From CBDCYN01 sp965224205 (lineage in GTDB: Bacteria; Planctomycetota; Phycisphaerae; Phycisphaerales; Phycisphaeraceae), in contig CBDCYN010000009.1 of the NCBI GenBank assembly GCA_965224205.1, forward strand, positions 377,566 to 441,565: a stretch of 64,000 bases of DNA. Direction: 5' to 3'. Under the pieces are notes generated by a model, which was not told the origin of the DNA, did not search any database, and saw nothing but the letters and a program-made list of their open reading frames with translations. Position 1 is the first letter of the stretch. Every line of letters begins with the position of its first letter. This document shows positions 55,591 to 63,690 of the stretch, piece after piece. A program made the position numbers and the translations under genes.

Positions 55591-56913
55591 CTAGCCAACC
55601 ACAGCGTAGTGCTTCTGACGCCTTACCCGTGACGCTGCAAGAACCGCAAAACCGAGAGCCGAGACGACGGCTGTCCCCGGCTCAGGAACGAGGCGGACCC
55701 TAAATAGCCCGGCGAACTCTTCGCCCATAATCGAGTCAGAGGCAAAGGTCTCTGCGATGAAGATCAGATCCCCGTTGTTGTTGAGATCCAGCGAGTCGAT
55801 CGCATCGATCCGCACGCCGTCGACGACGTCGCCTGCTTCAAACAGCAATTGGTCGTTGTAATACAGGGCGGTGAAACTAAAATCGAAGGTATCTTCATCG
55901 AATGTCACCGCGATAAAGACCCTGTCACCCCGGCTGTTGATTAGGATCTCACTGATAAAATCGGACTCGAAATCGACGATCTCATTGCCCGGCACAAGCA
56001 CCCGTTGATCGTTAATAAACAGACCGGCAAATTCGTCGCTACCGCCCGGATTGCTGGTGGGTACTCCTGCAGCGGTAAACGCGATGTCACCGTTGGACGC
56101 AACCGAGGAGTATGGCCCAATAAACGTCAGTTCAAATCCGTCGACGGTGTCGCCTAATCCTAAGATCCGCTGATCTTCGACGAAAAGGCCATTTAACCTC
56201 TCAGGAGCCGAATCTCCTTCCCACCCTTCGTAAATGAATTCGCCGGCGTTCGTCCATCCCCCGAGATCAACATCAACTAACTTTACGCCGTCGACCACAT
56301 CACCTTGCGTCACCACGCGACGATCGTTAATGAAGATAGCTCTGTCTACACCATCAAAAACCTCGTGGGCAATCTCTCCGCTATCACTAAGGAGTATGGG
56401 AAACCGCCCAAACGGAAATAAGTTCTCCGCGCCCACCTCTTCCGGAGCGATCACCCGTTGATCATTGACAAACCATCCGGCAAAAAACTCGCGGATAATC
56501 GGGTCGGTTTCAAACCCCGCCGCCGCAAACGCCAGATCTCCATGATTATTCAACGATTTGCCTTGAACGGATGAGATCGTGATGCCATCGACTATATCGC
56601 CGGGAGTAATAATACGTTCGCCGTTGAGAAACTCACCGAGGTAGAATTCAAGGTCCGGCGGGTCCGTGACAATATCGGGGATCAGCCCAACCCCTGAAAA
56701 TACGACATCCCCGCGATCGTTCATAAGCGGGCTATGCACCTCCGTGAGCTCGACGCCGTCCACCACCTCACCCGGGGCGAAGATACGGTCGACGACGTAG
56801 GTCTGCCCGCGTGCCGGATCGACCATGACGCAGAGCAAAACCAACATCAGCCCAAAGACACGGCCCCAAGTTGTCTTACCCCGATGCCCACGAATTATTG
56901 CGGTCATCGCCAT
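55591..56913 (-). CDS. Repeat-built secreted PEP-CTERM protein
   Basis: About 440 residues. Signal peptide VFGLMLVLLCVMVDPARGQ. The body is about seven repeats of 50-60 residues, each with a core like FVNDQRVIAPEE / FINDRRVVTQGDVVDGVKL / FINDQRVLVPGNEI and a second core like SLNNHGDLAFAAAG / VASNGDIAFTAAG / DLNNNGDLIFIAE, so the fold is probably a beta-propeller or similar. The tail VPEPGTAVVSALGFAVLAAS followed by RVRRQ is a textbook PEP-CTERM sorting signal. ATG 56913 has GGAGG upstream. It is probably processed by an exosortase encoded elsewhere. Confidence 0.9.
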   Translation of the reverse strand: MAMTAIIRGHRGKTTWGRVFGLMLVLLCVMVDPARGQTYVVDRIFAPGEVVDGVELTEVHSPLMNDRGDVVFSGVGLIPDIVTDPPDLEFYLGEFLNGERIITPGDIVDGITISSVQGKSLNNHGDLAFAAAGFETDPIIREFFAGWFVNDQRVIAPEEVGAENLFPFGRFPILLSDSGEIAHEVFDGVDRAIFINDRRVVTQGDVVDGVKLVDVDLGGWTNAGEFIYEGWEGDSAPERLNGLFVEDQRILGLGDTVDGFELTFIGPYSSVASNGDIAFTAAGVPTSNPGGSDEFAGLFINDQRVLVPGNEIVDFESDFISEILINSRGDRVFIAVTFDEDTFDFSFTALYYNDQLLFEAGDVVDGVRIDAIDSLDLNNNGDLIFIAETFASDSIMGEEFAGLFRVRLVPEPGTAVVSALGFAVLAASRVRRQKHYAVVG

Positions 56914-57044
56914 CCATCCCTCCAATATCGATTATCGATGTGTTCTCGTCACGAGGCTCTCACGGCCTGCGGATTGAAGAATCATAGCGCCGAGATCAGC
57001 CCGATTCAAACCGACACGCCGAACCCGCTGCCCAGCCGTTTGGC

Positions 57045-57183
57045 CTAGGTTTCGTCCGAAAAGTCTGATCGGGTGGCACTGGTTGCTTGTCAACCAGTGC
57101 TTAACGGTACGGTTTCTCACGGGTTGCTAGCAACCCGTGCCACCCAGATTGAGAGTCAAAACGACTTTTCGGACGAAGCCTAG
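57045..57183. mobile_element. MITE-like 139-bp element with 21-bp inverted ends and internal hairpins
   Basis: Ends 57045-57065 and 57163-57183 are inverted copies with one mismatch (ctaggtttcgtccgaaaagt and its partner), both starting CTAG. Inside are cactggttg/caaccagtg, a 22-base perfect palindrome around gctagc (57119-57140) and GGGTGGCAC/GTGCCACCC pairing. No coding capacity. Confidence 0.75.
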
Positions 57184-57202
57184 TCGCGGAAGACCCGTCC
57201 CC

Positions 57203-57230
57203 AACGAGCCGCGATCGTCAGGCAACGGGT
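57203..57230 (+). repeat. Short planctomycetal repeat, copy 1
   Basis: aacgagccgcgatcgtcagg and eight more bases match the copies at 62501 and 63630 with a few changes. Confidence 0.6.
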
Positions 57231-57363
57231 TCTCTCGGTCTACCGTCATCCGATAAACTCTACACGAATCAAAAAAAATTTCTTCTTATCCGTGAACTGC
57301 CACAACCGCTCACGCGTCTAACCTACAACACAAGTAAAAAGCTAAAAAATAAGGAGATCGCTC

Positions 57364-58623
57364 ATGTCCAAGCACCGTGTTATCCGTGTCGTGTGGGTCG
57401 CAGCCGCGTTGGCCGCGGTAGGATTTGAAAGCCACCAGCTGTTGTGGGCCAAGGGTTCGCCGACCGCGGCCACTCCGCCGGTGCCTCCCGCCGTGGCGCC
57501 ACCCGTCACTGACGACGCCCCGTTTGTGCCTCCGCGTTGCCACTTGCCGGCCCCCGCGCACGCTCAACCCGTCGTCCAGATCGCCCTGCTATTGGATACC
57601 TCCAACAGCATGGACGGCCTGATCGGTCAGGCCAAAACACAACTATGGAAAATCGTCAACCAGTTCGACAAGGCCCGACACAACGGCCAACGGCCCAAGG
57701 TCCAGGTCGCTCTCTATCACTACGGCACCCCGTCGCTAGGGTCGGACAACGGCTTCGTCCGCCAGTTGTTGGGATTTACGGATGACCTTGACCTCGTATC
57801 TGAAAAACTATTTGCACTGCAAACCAAAGGCGGTGACGAATACTGCGGCACGGTCATCCAAGCCGCGGTCCGGGATTTAGGCTGGAGCAACCGCCCCCAG
57901 GACTACCGCGCCGTCTTCATTGCTGGCAATGAACCCTTCAACCAGGGGTTCGTCGACTTCCGCTCCTCCTGCGCCGACGCGGTCGCCAAGGACATCGTTG
58001 TCAACACGATTTTCTGCGGGCAAAACAGCGAGGGGATCCACACCCACTGGAAACAGGGCGCCGACCTCACCGATGGCTCGTACATGAGCATCAACCAAAA
58101 CGCCGTGGCCGTCCATATCGACGCCCCGCAGGACAAAATCATCATCGAGCTCAACGCCCAGCTCAACACCACCTATCTGGGTTATGGCCGCAAAGCCGAG
58201 GAGGGCGCCGGTCGTCAGGTCGCCCAGGATGAAAACGCCGCCGCGGCCGCCCCCAGCTCGATGCTAAGCCGGATCGCCACCAAGAGTTCTTCGAATTACC
58301 GCAATTCCTCTTGGGACCTTGTCGACGCGGTGCGGCAAGGCGAGACCTCACTCGAAACGCTCAAAGCCGACGACCTGCCCCAGGAGATGCGTGACATGTC
58401 CGTCGCCCAGCAGAAAGACTACCTCGACGCCAAAGCCAAACAACGCGCCCAGATCCAGGCCAAGATCCGCGACCTGACCGCCCAGCGCGATGCCTACGTG
58501 GCTCAACAACGCAAGCAACAAGCCAATGCCACGGACGAAACCCTCGGGGCCGCCATGACCGAGGCCATCCGCCAGCAAGCTCAGAAGAAGAACTATACGT
58601 TTGAACCCGAGCCCAACGAATAA
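57364..58623 (+). CDS. Exported von Willebrand factor A domain protein
   Basis: About 419 residues. A signal-anchor (VVWVAAALAAVGF) and a proline-rich linker precede a VWA domain whose metal site reads LLLDTSNSMDGLIG (DxSxS). The domain runs to about 260 with VQVALYHYGTPSLG and YRAVFIAGNEPFNQG. A coiled-coil, Gln/Ala-rich C-terminus (KAKQRAQIQAKIRDLTAQRD) follows. Several cysteines could form disulfides (EYCGT, SSCAD, FCGQ). AAGGAG precedes ATG 57364. Envelope protein-interaction role; ligand unknown. Confidence 0.85.
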   Translation: MSKHRVIRVVWVAAALAAVGFESHQLLWAKGSPTAATPPVPPAVAPPVTDDAPFVPPRCHLPAPAHAQPVVQIALLLDTSNSMDGLIGQAKTQLWKIVNQFDKARHNGQRPKVQVALYHYGTPSLGSDNGFVRQLLGFTDDLDLVSEKLFALQTKGGDEYCGTVIQAAVRDLGWSNRPQDYRAVFIAGNEPFNQGFVDFRSSCADAVAKDIVVNTIFCGQNSEGIHTHWKQGADLTDGSYMSINQNAVAVHIDAPQDKIIIELNAQLNTTYLGYGRKAEEGAGRQVAQDENAAAAAPSSMLSRIATKSSSNYRNSSWDLVDAVRQGETSLETLKADDLPQEMRDMSVAQQKDYLDAKAKQRAQIQAKIRDLTAQRDAYVAQQRKQQANATDETLGAAMTEAIRQQAQKKNYTFEPEPNE

Positions 58624-58685
58624 CCCGGGTATACTCACGAACGTTTCGTCTATCGGGATTGATCGTTTATCTTTTCACTGACCTC

Positions 58686-58714
58686 TTAGCCCCCCATGAA
58701 TCACGGGGGGCTAA
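58686..58714 (+). terminator. GC-rich hairpin after the VWA gene
   Basis: Ten-base arms TTAGCCCCCC / GGGGGGCTAA with a nine-base loop, 62 bases after the stop codon. It lacks a T run; it may act as terminator or as mRNA 3'-end protector. Confidence 0.55.
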
Positions 58715-58797
58715 AACCATGTTGGGCACGTGACCGATCCGATATCCGGCACGGGTGATGCCCGTGGACCTATCACCCTAAAACCGACAGCCCCACC

Positions 58798-60045
58798 ATG
58801 CTCGTCAGCTACGTGATCATCACCCACAACCGCCGCGACGTGCTGGCGGCGAACCTCCAAAAACTCACCGGCACGCTACCTGCGCGATCATTACAAGAGC
58901 GACCCAAAGATCACGACCATGAACTCATCATCGTCGACAACGCCTCGAGCGACGGCACCGCCCAGGCCATCGCTGAAACCTTCCCCGAAGCCCGGGTGAT
59001 CCAACTCGACGAAAACCTCGGCTGTGCCGCCCGCAACCGGGGTGTTGAGGCCGCAACGGGCGATTGGATCGTCTTCCTCGATGACGACAGCCGCCCGCGC
59101 CCCGGAGCGATCGAGATGGCGATCCCGTACCTCCAAGCCCACCCACGGGTGGCGGTCCTCGGCGGACCGGTGTGGCTGCCCGACGGGCGTCAAGACTGGG
59201 GCGCCCTGCCGCGGGTCCCGCCGGGGTGCGGGTTGATGGTGCGGCGCTCGGTGTTCCTCGAAGCCGGGGGGTTCGATCCTGATCTGTTCATGGCCGCGGA
59301 GGAGTACGACCTGGTCTTCCGCATCCTGCGGGCCGGGTACGAAGCAACGCGTCTCGAGACCGTCGGGTTCGATCACGACAAGACCCCCTCGAGCCGAGAC
59401 CGGCACCGGGTCATGGCCCTGGACCTCCGCAACAACCTTTACATCGCGTGGCGGTACCTGCCTAGGCCCCTGCGTCGGCGGTTCATGGGGGATTGGTTGC
59501 GTCGGTACACGGCGTTGTTACGCGGCGCGGGGGCGGGGCATCTGGCCCGGGACGCGGTCACCGAAGCAAGGGGCATGATCGCCCGGCGACGGCCGTCTAC
59601 GGACCAGATCTTGCCCGCGTCGATCGTTGAAAATTTGTTCGGTTTAGAGGATCAAACCCGCCGGGTCCGCGACTGGGCCCGACGCTACGAGATCCGCCGG
59701 GTGGTCATCGGTGATCACAGCAAAACCCTCTGGACAACCTGGCAGGCGTGCTCGCGGGCCGGGCTGCAGGTCGTGGCGGTATCGGACGATCACGGCGCCT
59801 ATCGCGGGCTGAGCTACCGAGGGGTCCCGGTCTTGCCGGATCATCAAGCACAACAACGGGCGGCCGAAGGGGTGGTGCTCTCGAACCTCAACCCGGCTCG
59901 GGTGGCGCCGCGGGCGGCTGGATTACGTGATCGCTACGACGTGCCCGTGCTGGCCTTCTTCTGCGACCGCCGCGGCCCGGACGCACCCCCCAGTGGTGAC
60001 GAAACCCCGATCCGAGGAGGCAGGGGTATCGAAGCCGCCGGTTGA
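58798..60045 (+). CDS. Family 2 glycosyltransferase with extra C-terminal domain
   Basis: About 415 residues. VSYVIITHNRRDVLAANLQKL and HELIIVDNASSDGTAQAI are the nucleotide-sugar-binding start of GT2; WIVFLDDDSRPRPGAIEMA gives the DxD-type metal motif; GGFDPDLFMAAEEYDLVFRIL is the acceptor/base region. The final 130 residues (from about 285, RRVVIGDHSKTLWTTWQACS and LSYRGVPVLP) look like a separate small Rossmann-like domain. Its 3' end overlaps the convergent UDP-sugar dehydrogenase gene by 112 bases. Confidence 0.88.
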   Translation: MLVSYVIITHNRRDVLAANLQKLTGTLPARSLQERPKDHDHELIIVDNASSDGTAQAIAETFPEARVIQLDENLGCAARNRGVEAATGDWIVFLDDDSRPRPGAIEMAIPYLQAHPRVAVLGGPVWLPDGRQDWGALPRVPPGCGLMVRRSVFLEAGGFDPDLFMAAEEYDLVFRILRAGYEATRLETVGFDHDKTPSSRDRHRVMALDLRNNLYIAWRYLPRPLRRRFMGDWLRRYTALLRGAGAGHLARDAVTEARGMIARRRPSTDQILPASIVENLFGLEDQTRRVRDWARRYEIRRVVIGDHSKTLWTTWQACSRAGLQVVAVSDDHGAYRGLSYRGVPVLPDHQAQQRAAEGVVLSNLNPARVAPRAAGLRDRYDVPVLAFFCDRRGPDAPPSGDETPIRGGRGIEAAG

Positions 60046-61439
60046 CCCGCAAGCCGGCCAACCCGTGGGTGAGCCGTACCATTGACGTCCCGGGCGGGCG
60101 GGCCGATCCCGATCGCCAGGTAGTCGGCGACCGGCTCGATCCGGTCAGCGTCGAGGCACCGCCAACAGTCGACCACCAACCGACGGTCCGCGCCGGGCCT
60201 AGCGAGGCGGACCGGGTCGAGGCTCACGAACTGAGGCCACGGGGTCGCCACCACCAGCACGTCCACGGCGTCGATCGCTTCCTGCAAGCAGCTCGCGATC
60301 CGCACCGACGCGGGTAACGAACCCGCGGCGTTCTCACCCGCCACGGGGTCGTACGCCACCACCGGGACCTCGGCCGCCGCCAGCTGCGTCGCCAGCAGCA
60401 GCCCCGGGGAACACTCGATGACGTCGGTATCGAGCTTATACGCCAGCCCCAGTACCGCCACGGCCTGCCCCCCACCGATCTGGGAACGGATCAGCCGCGC
60501 AACCCGATCCGTGGCGGTGTGGTTGATACGGTCGACCGCCTCAGCCAGCGCCGCACGGGTCTCGACCCGCCGGGCCAGCGCCGCGAGGGCCCGATTGTCG
60601 CGCGGGAAACACGGCCCGCCGTACCCCAACCCGCCCCGTAGGTACTTGCGCCCGATCCGGCTGTCGTGGCCGATCGCTTGCGTGACCGCGTCCACGTCCG
60701 CCCCGGGCAGGTGCTGGCAGACCTCCGCGAGCATGTTCGCGAACGTGATCTTGGTCGTCACAAACGTGTTGACCGCCAGCTTCGCCAGCTCCGCGTTGAC
60801 GGGGGTCATCCTCGCCACCCTCGGCCGGGTGACCGCGACGCGGGCGGTGATCTGTTCGAACGCGTCGCCCGCCGCAGGGTCACTTTGTCCGATCAGGACC
60901 AGCTCCGGGTGAAGGTAATCATGGATCACCGACCCCAGCGCCACGAACTCCGGGCTGTAGCACAACCCGAGGCCGGCGCCGACGGGCCTGCCGCTGCACC
61001 GCTCCAACGCGGCGCGGATCGGCCCGTTCGTGTCACCGGGCATGACCGTGCTGGCGATCACAACCAGGTGGTGGCTGTCCGTGTCGCGTAACGCCCCGCC
61101 AACCTGTTCGCACACCGGCAAAACATGGCGCAGCGAGAACCGGCCGTCGGGTTCGCTGGGAGTGGGGACGATCACAATCGTCGCGTCACACCCGCGCACC
61201 GCCGTGGCTAGGTCGGTCGTGGCCGACAGGTGACGGGTCGCTTCGACGATCAGTTCCGATAACCCGGGCTCGGTGACCGGGGCTTGGCCGTGGTTGAGGG
61301 CCTCGACCTTCGCGGGGTCGGTGTCGACCGCGACCACCTCTAACCCGCGGTGGGCCATCGCCGCGGCGATCGGGGCCCCGAGCTTGCCCAGACCGACGAT
61401 GCAGACCCGATCGATCGGTGTATTTTTTGAGTTGAGCAT
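59934..61439 (-). CDS. UDP-glucose/GDP-mannose dehydrogenase family protein
   Basis: About 501 residues. RVCIVGLGKLGAPIAAAMA is the NAD-binding loop; STVMPGDTNGP, CYSPEFVALGS, ELAKLAVNTFVTTKITFAN and GYGGPCFPRDN, with the catalytic Cys, are family motifs; AVAVLGLAYKLDTDVIECSPG opens the C-terminal domain. It oxidises a nucleotide sugar at C6 to a uronic acid, feeding an acidic polysaccharide. The last 50 residues (from about 445) have no counterpart in the family and are encoded partly in the overlap with the opposite glycosyltransferase gene. Confidence 0.9.
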   Translation of the reverse strand: MLNSKNTPIDRVCIVGLGKLGAPIAAAMAHRGLEVVAVDTDPAKVEALNHGQAPVTEPGLSELIVEATRHLSATTDLATAVRGCDATIVIVPTPSEPDGRFSLRHVLPVCEQVGGALRDTDSHHLVVIASTVMPGDTNGPIRAALERCSGRPVGAGLGLCYSPEFVALGSVIHDYLHPELVLIGQSDPAAGDAFEQITARVAVTRPRVARMTPVNAELAKLAVNTFVTTKITFANMLAEVCQHLPGADVDAVTQAIGHDSRIGRKYLRGGLGYGGPCFPRDNRALAALARRVETRAALAEAVDRINHTATDRVARLIRSQIGGGQAVAVLGLAYKLDTDVIECSPGLLLATQLAAAEVPVVAYDPVAGENAAGSLPASVRIASCLQEAIDAVDVLVVATPWPQFVSLDPVRLARPGADRRLVVDCWRCLDADRIEPVADYLAIGIGPPARDVNGTAHPRVGRLAGQPAASIPLPPRIGVSSPLGGASGPRRSQKKASTGTS

Positions 61440-61486
61440 GTCCGTGCGTCCTTCAGTGATGGGTGTCAGGGCTTAGATCGACATGC

Positions 61487-62425
61487 TTAACGCGCCCGCT
61501 CCAAAGAACCGGCTAACCCTGACCGACCCGCATACATCTCAATCACCGGCCAACCGCACGGACCGCCGGTAGCTCCATATCCCGCCCCCACCCCCGCCCC
61601 CGGATTCCTTCGCGGCGGTTGAGAATCTTCGGAAACCTTAGAAGCCGCTTGTATCCCTGCGTGGCGACGTTGAACCACGCCGTGGCCCGTAAGCACGTGC
61701 GTGGCGTCCCAGATCGTGTACAGGTTCTGGCGCCCACCGGCCAGTTGTAGATTCAGCTGCGCCTCCGGGCCCGTACGGGCTTTCTTGGCGCCGCCGGCGT
61801 GGCTGTAGTCATGGTTTTGATGGATCGCCAACACCCGGTTAGATGCATCGATCACCGGCACGCATAAGCGCCGGGCCCGGTAGATCAGCCAGTTGTCCCA
61901 CGAAAACCGCCCCACCGCGAACGGCGGCACCACCCCCCACACCCCCCGGCGGTACACGAAGTAATCGATCGCCACCGGTCCACGCGGGCGGCCGTGGGCC
62001 GAGGCGGATCTCTCAAGCTCGTGCCCCCATGGGCCGGAAAAATCGAACGGGCCGTTGACATCCAGGTCTGTGCGCCCACCCACCATCAGAAACCTTTTCT
62101 TACGACGCAGCACGGTGCTCAACGCTGGCAGGAAGTCGTCGAGGAGAAGGATGTCGGCGTTGATGTAGTTGAGGTACGTGTCTTGGCTATGGGTCTCGAT
62201 GGAGCTGAAAATGCTGTTGAGCAGCGGGGTGCCGTAGCGGTTACGCTCGATGTGGAGATGGTGTTCAACGCCCAATTCCTCCGCCGCCTCGGCCGTCCCG
62301 GGCTCGTTGCCCATGAGGACCACGCGTACGCCGTCTCCCAGCAGGGTCCAGCTGCGGATCGCGTTGGACTGGATCACCCCGATGTGCCCAACGAACGGCT
62401 TGGGGATGGTGAAAAACGTGATCAT
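61487..62425 (-). CDS. Putative glycosyltransferase (nucleotide-sugar transferase fold), C-terminus doubtful
   Basis: About 312 residues from ATG 62425 (MITFFTIPKPFVGHIGVIQ), which fits better than the frame's first start. GVRVVLMGNEPGTAEAAEELG, YGTPLLNSIFSSIE and TYLNYINADILLLDDFLPA (DxD-like) suggest a GT-A fold; IDYFVYRRGVWG and SWDNWLIYRAR follow. After about residue 255 the written frame becomes Gly/Pro/Arg-rich, while another minus frame reads WFNVATQGYKRLLRFPKIL with better codon usage and stops at 61543, so a frameshift near 61690 is possible. It lies seven bases after the next glycosyltransferase gene and is very likely co-transcribed. Confidence 0.75.
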   Translation of the reverse strand: MITFFTIPKPFVGHIGVIQSNAIRSWTLLGDGVRVVLMGNEPGTAEAAEELGVEHHLHIERNRYGTPLLNSIFSSIETHSQDTYLNYINADILLLDDFLPALSTVLRRKKRFLMVGGRTDLDVNGPFDFSGPWGHELERSASAHGRPRGPVAIDYFVYRRGVWGVVPPFAVGRFSWDNWLIYRARRLCVPVIDASNRVLAIHQNHDYSHAGGAKKARTGPEAQLNLQLAGGRQNLYTIWDATHVLTGHGVVQRRHAGIQAASKVSEDSQPPRRNPGAGVGAGYGATGGPCGWPVIEMYAGRSGLAGSLERAR

Positions 62426-62432
62426 GATTGCC

Positions 62433-63614
62433 CTACGAGCCGCGCGTGTAAGCAAGCGATCCTCTTAGCGTCGTTTCCTCGGCGCGTGCGGTTTCGGCTT
62501 CGCTGACCGCTTCCTCACGGTCGCGGCTCGTTGTTTGAGTCGGCGAAACTTCCTCGAACCGCTCCCCGGCTAGTCCCCAATCTTCGTCGTTGAACAGGGC
62601 CGGCTTGCGATCGCGACGCATCTGGATCGACCATCGGTGGTATTGCTCGAGGGTCACCTGCGGGACGCCTGCCTTCTCTAATCGGGTGTTGAGCGTCGCT
62701 TGTCCCTCTGGGCTCCAGCCGGACCCGCTGGCGTGTTCGAGATGGTAAGTGACCATCGGGGGCTTCAGGGCCGCCTCCCGCCAGCCGGCGAAGTGGGCCG
62801 CGGTGCACAGCAGTGAATCGATATGCATCGAGTACATCGCGAACTGGGCATATCCCCGCACCGCCGACCACCCGTCACGGTGCATGAGCGTGAAATCCCC
62901 GCAGGCGTTGCAGTGCAGGCGTCTACGCGTCACGACCGGGACGAGCCGCAGGTCTTGCAACCACTCCAAGAACCTCACACGCGGGGTCGGGTCCCAATAG
63001 ATCCGGTGAAACTGCCCGTCTGCGGCGCGGGTCGACCCGTGCCGTTCATTGACCCGGACGACGTGCTTTGAACACCAATCGAGGTGGCCTGAGTGTGGCA
63101 CCGTCTTCCGGGGGGGGTGTGGATCGACGTCATGCCGGTCGCACCGGTACATCCGGTCGCGTCGCAGCCGGCGGGTGGCGATGAAGCGGATCAGCTCGTC
63201 CGAGAACAGGATGTCGACATTCGTAGCGAGGATGAACCGGCCCCTCGCCCGCCGGATCCCCACGTTCTTGGCGATCATCTGGAACAGGGGCAGGGCGTCG
63301 CTGTGCTCGAACCGGCGGTGGGCCGAGCCCGGGACGGTGATCACCCGGACGGTGCAGCGGCCCGGTCGACGGGGCCATGTCAACGCTTGGGCCAGCGGGG
63401 GGCGATCCCTCGGCGGGTTCCACTCCACGAGGATCAATTCCGCCAAGAGGTCGTACCGTTCGCACTGGTCGAGCAGGCTGTCGAGGAACAGCTGCATCCG
63501 GCCCAGCAGGTCGCCGCCGTGATTGTCGTTGCGTGCGGTCGCGATAATGCTCACGTACGGCGCCACGGCCTTGGTCGGGGCTAGCGTATTCACAGGATCG
63601 TTCACCGTGGTCAT
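62433..63614 (-). CDS. Glycosyltransferase-like protein with repeat-encoded tail
   Basis: About 393 residues. APYVSIIATARNDNHGGDLL, ELILVEWNPPRDRPPLA and FILATNVDILFSDELIRFI (DxD-like) suggest a GT2-type fold; GDFTLMHRDGWSAVRGYAQF follows. Start ATG 63614. The last 35 residues, TSRDREEAVSEAETARAEE and on, come from a copy of the short planctomycetal repeat and are probably not part of the fold. In the same minus-strand operon as the neighbours on both sides. Confidence 0.8.
   Translation of the reverse strand: MTTVNDPVNTLAPTKAVAPYVSIIATARNDNHGGDLLGRMQLFLDSLLDQCERYDLLAELILVEWNPPRDRPPLAQALTWPRRPGRCTVRVITVPGSAHRRFEHSDALPLFQMIAKNVGIRRARGRFILATNVDILFSDELIRFIATRRLRRDRMYRCDRHDVDPHPPRKTVPHSGHLDWCSKHVVRVNERHGSTRAADGQFHRIYWDPTPRVRFLEWLQDLRLVPVVTRRRLHCNACGDFTLMHRDGWSAVRGYAQFAMYSMHIDSLLCTAAHFAGWREAALKPPMVTYHLEHASGSGWSPEGQATLNTRLEKAGVPQVTLEQYHRWSIQMRRDRKPALFNDEDWGLAGERFEEVSPTQTTSRDREEAVSEAETARAEETTLRGSLAYTRGS
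62501..62533 (-). repeat. Short planctomycetal repeat, copy 2 (inside coding sequence)
   Basis: On the minus strand it reads aacgagccgcgaccgtgagg then aagcggtcagcg, the same unit as at 63630. It encodes TSRDREEAV in the glycosyltransferase tail. Confidence 0.7.
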
Positions 63615-63629
63615 GCTGATGGATCCTCT

Positions 63630-63658
63630 AACGAGCCGCGACCGTGAGGGAGCGGTCC
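63630..63658 (+). repeat. Short planctomycetal repeat, copy 3
   Basis: aacgagccgcgaccgtgagg then gagcggtcc, in the gap between two minus-strand genes and inverted relative to copy 2. Confidence 0.7.
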
Positions 63659-63690
63659 GCGTCGATCCACAAACCGAGCCTCCGCTCTTG

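Noticed and set aside
57010..57050. Minus-strand AKRLGSGFGVSV resembles AKRHGSGFGVTL of the methyltransferase at 54826.
   Set aside because: Twelve residues only, no flanking similarity; may be a tiny duplicate but cannot be supported as a gene remnant.
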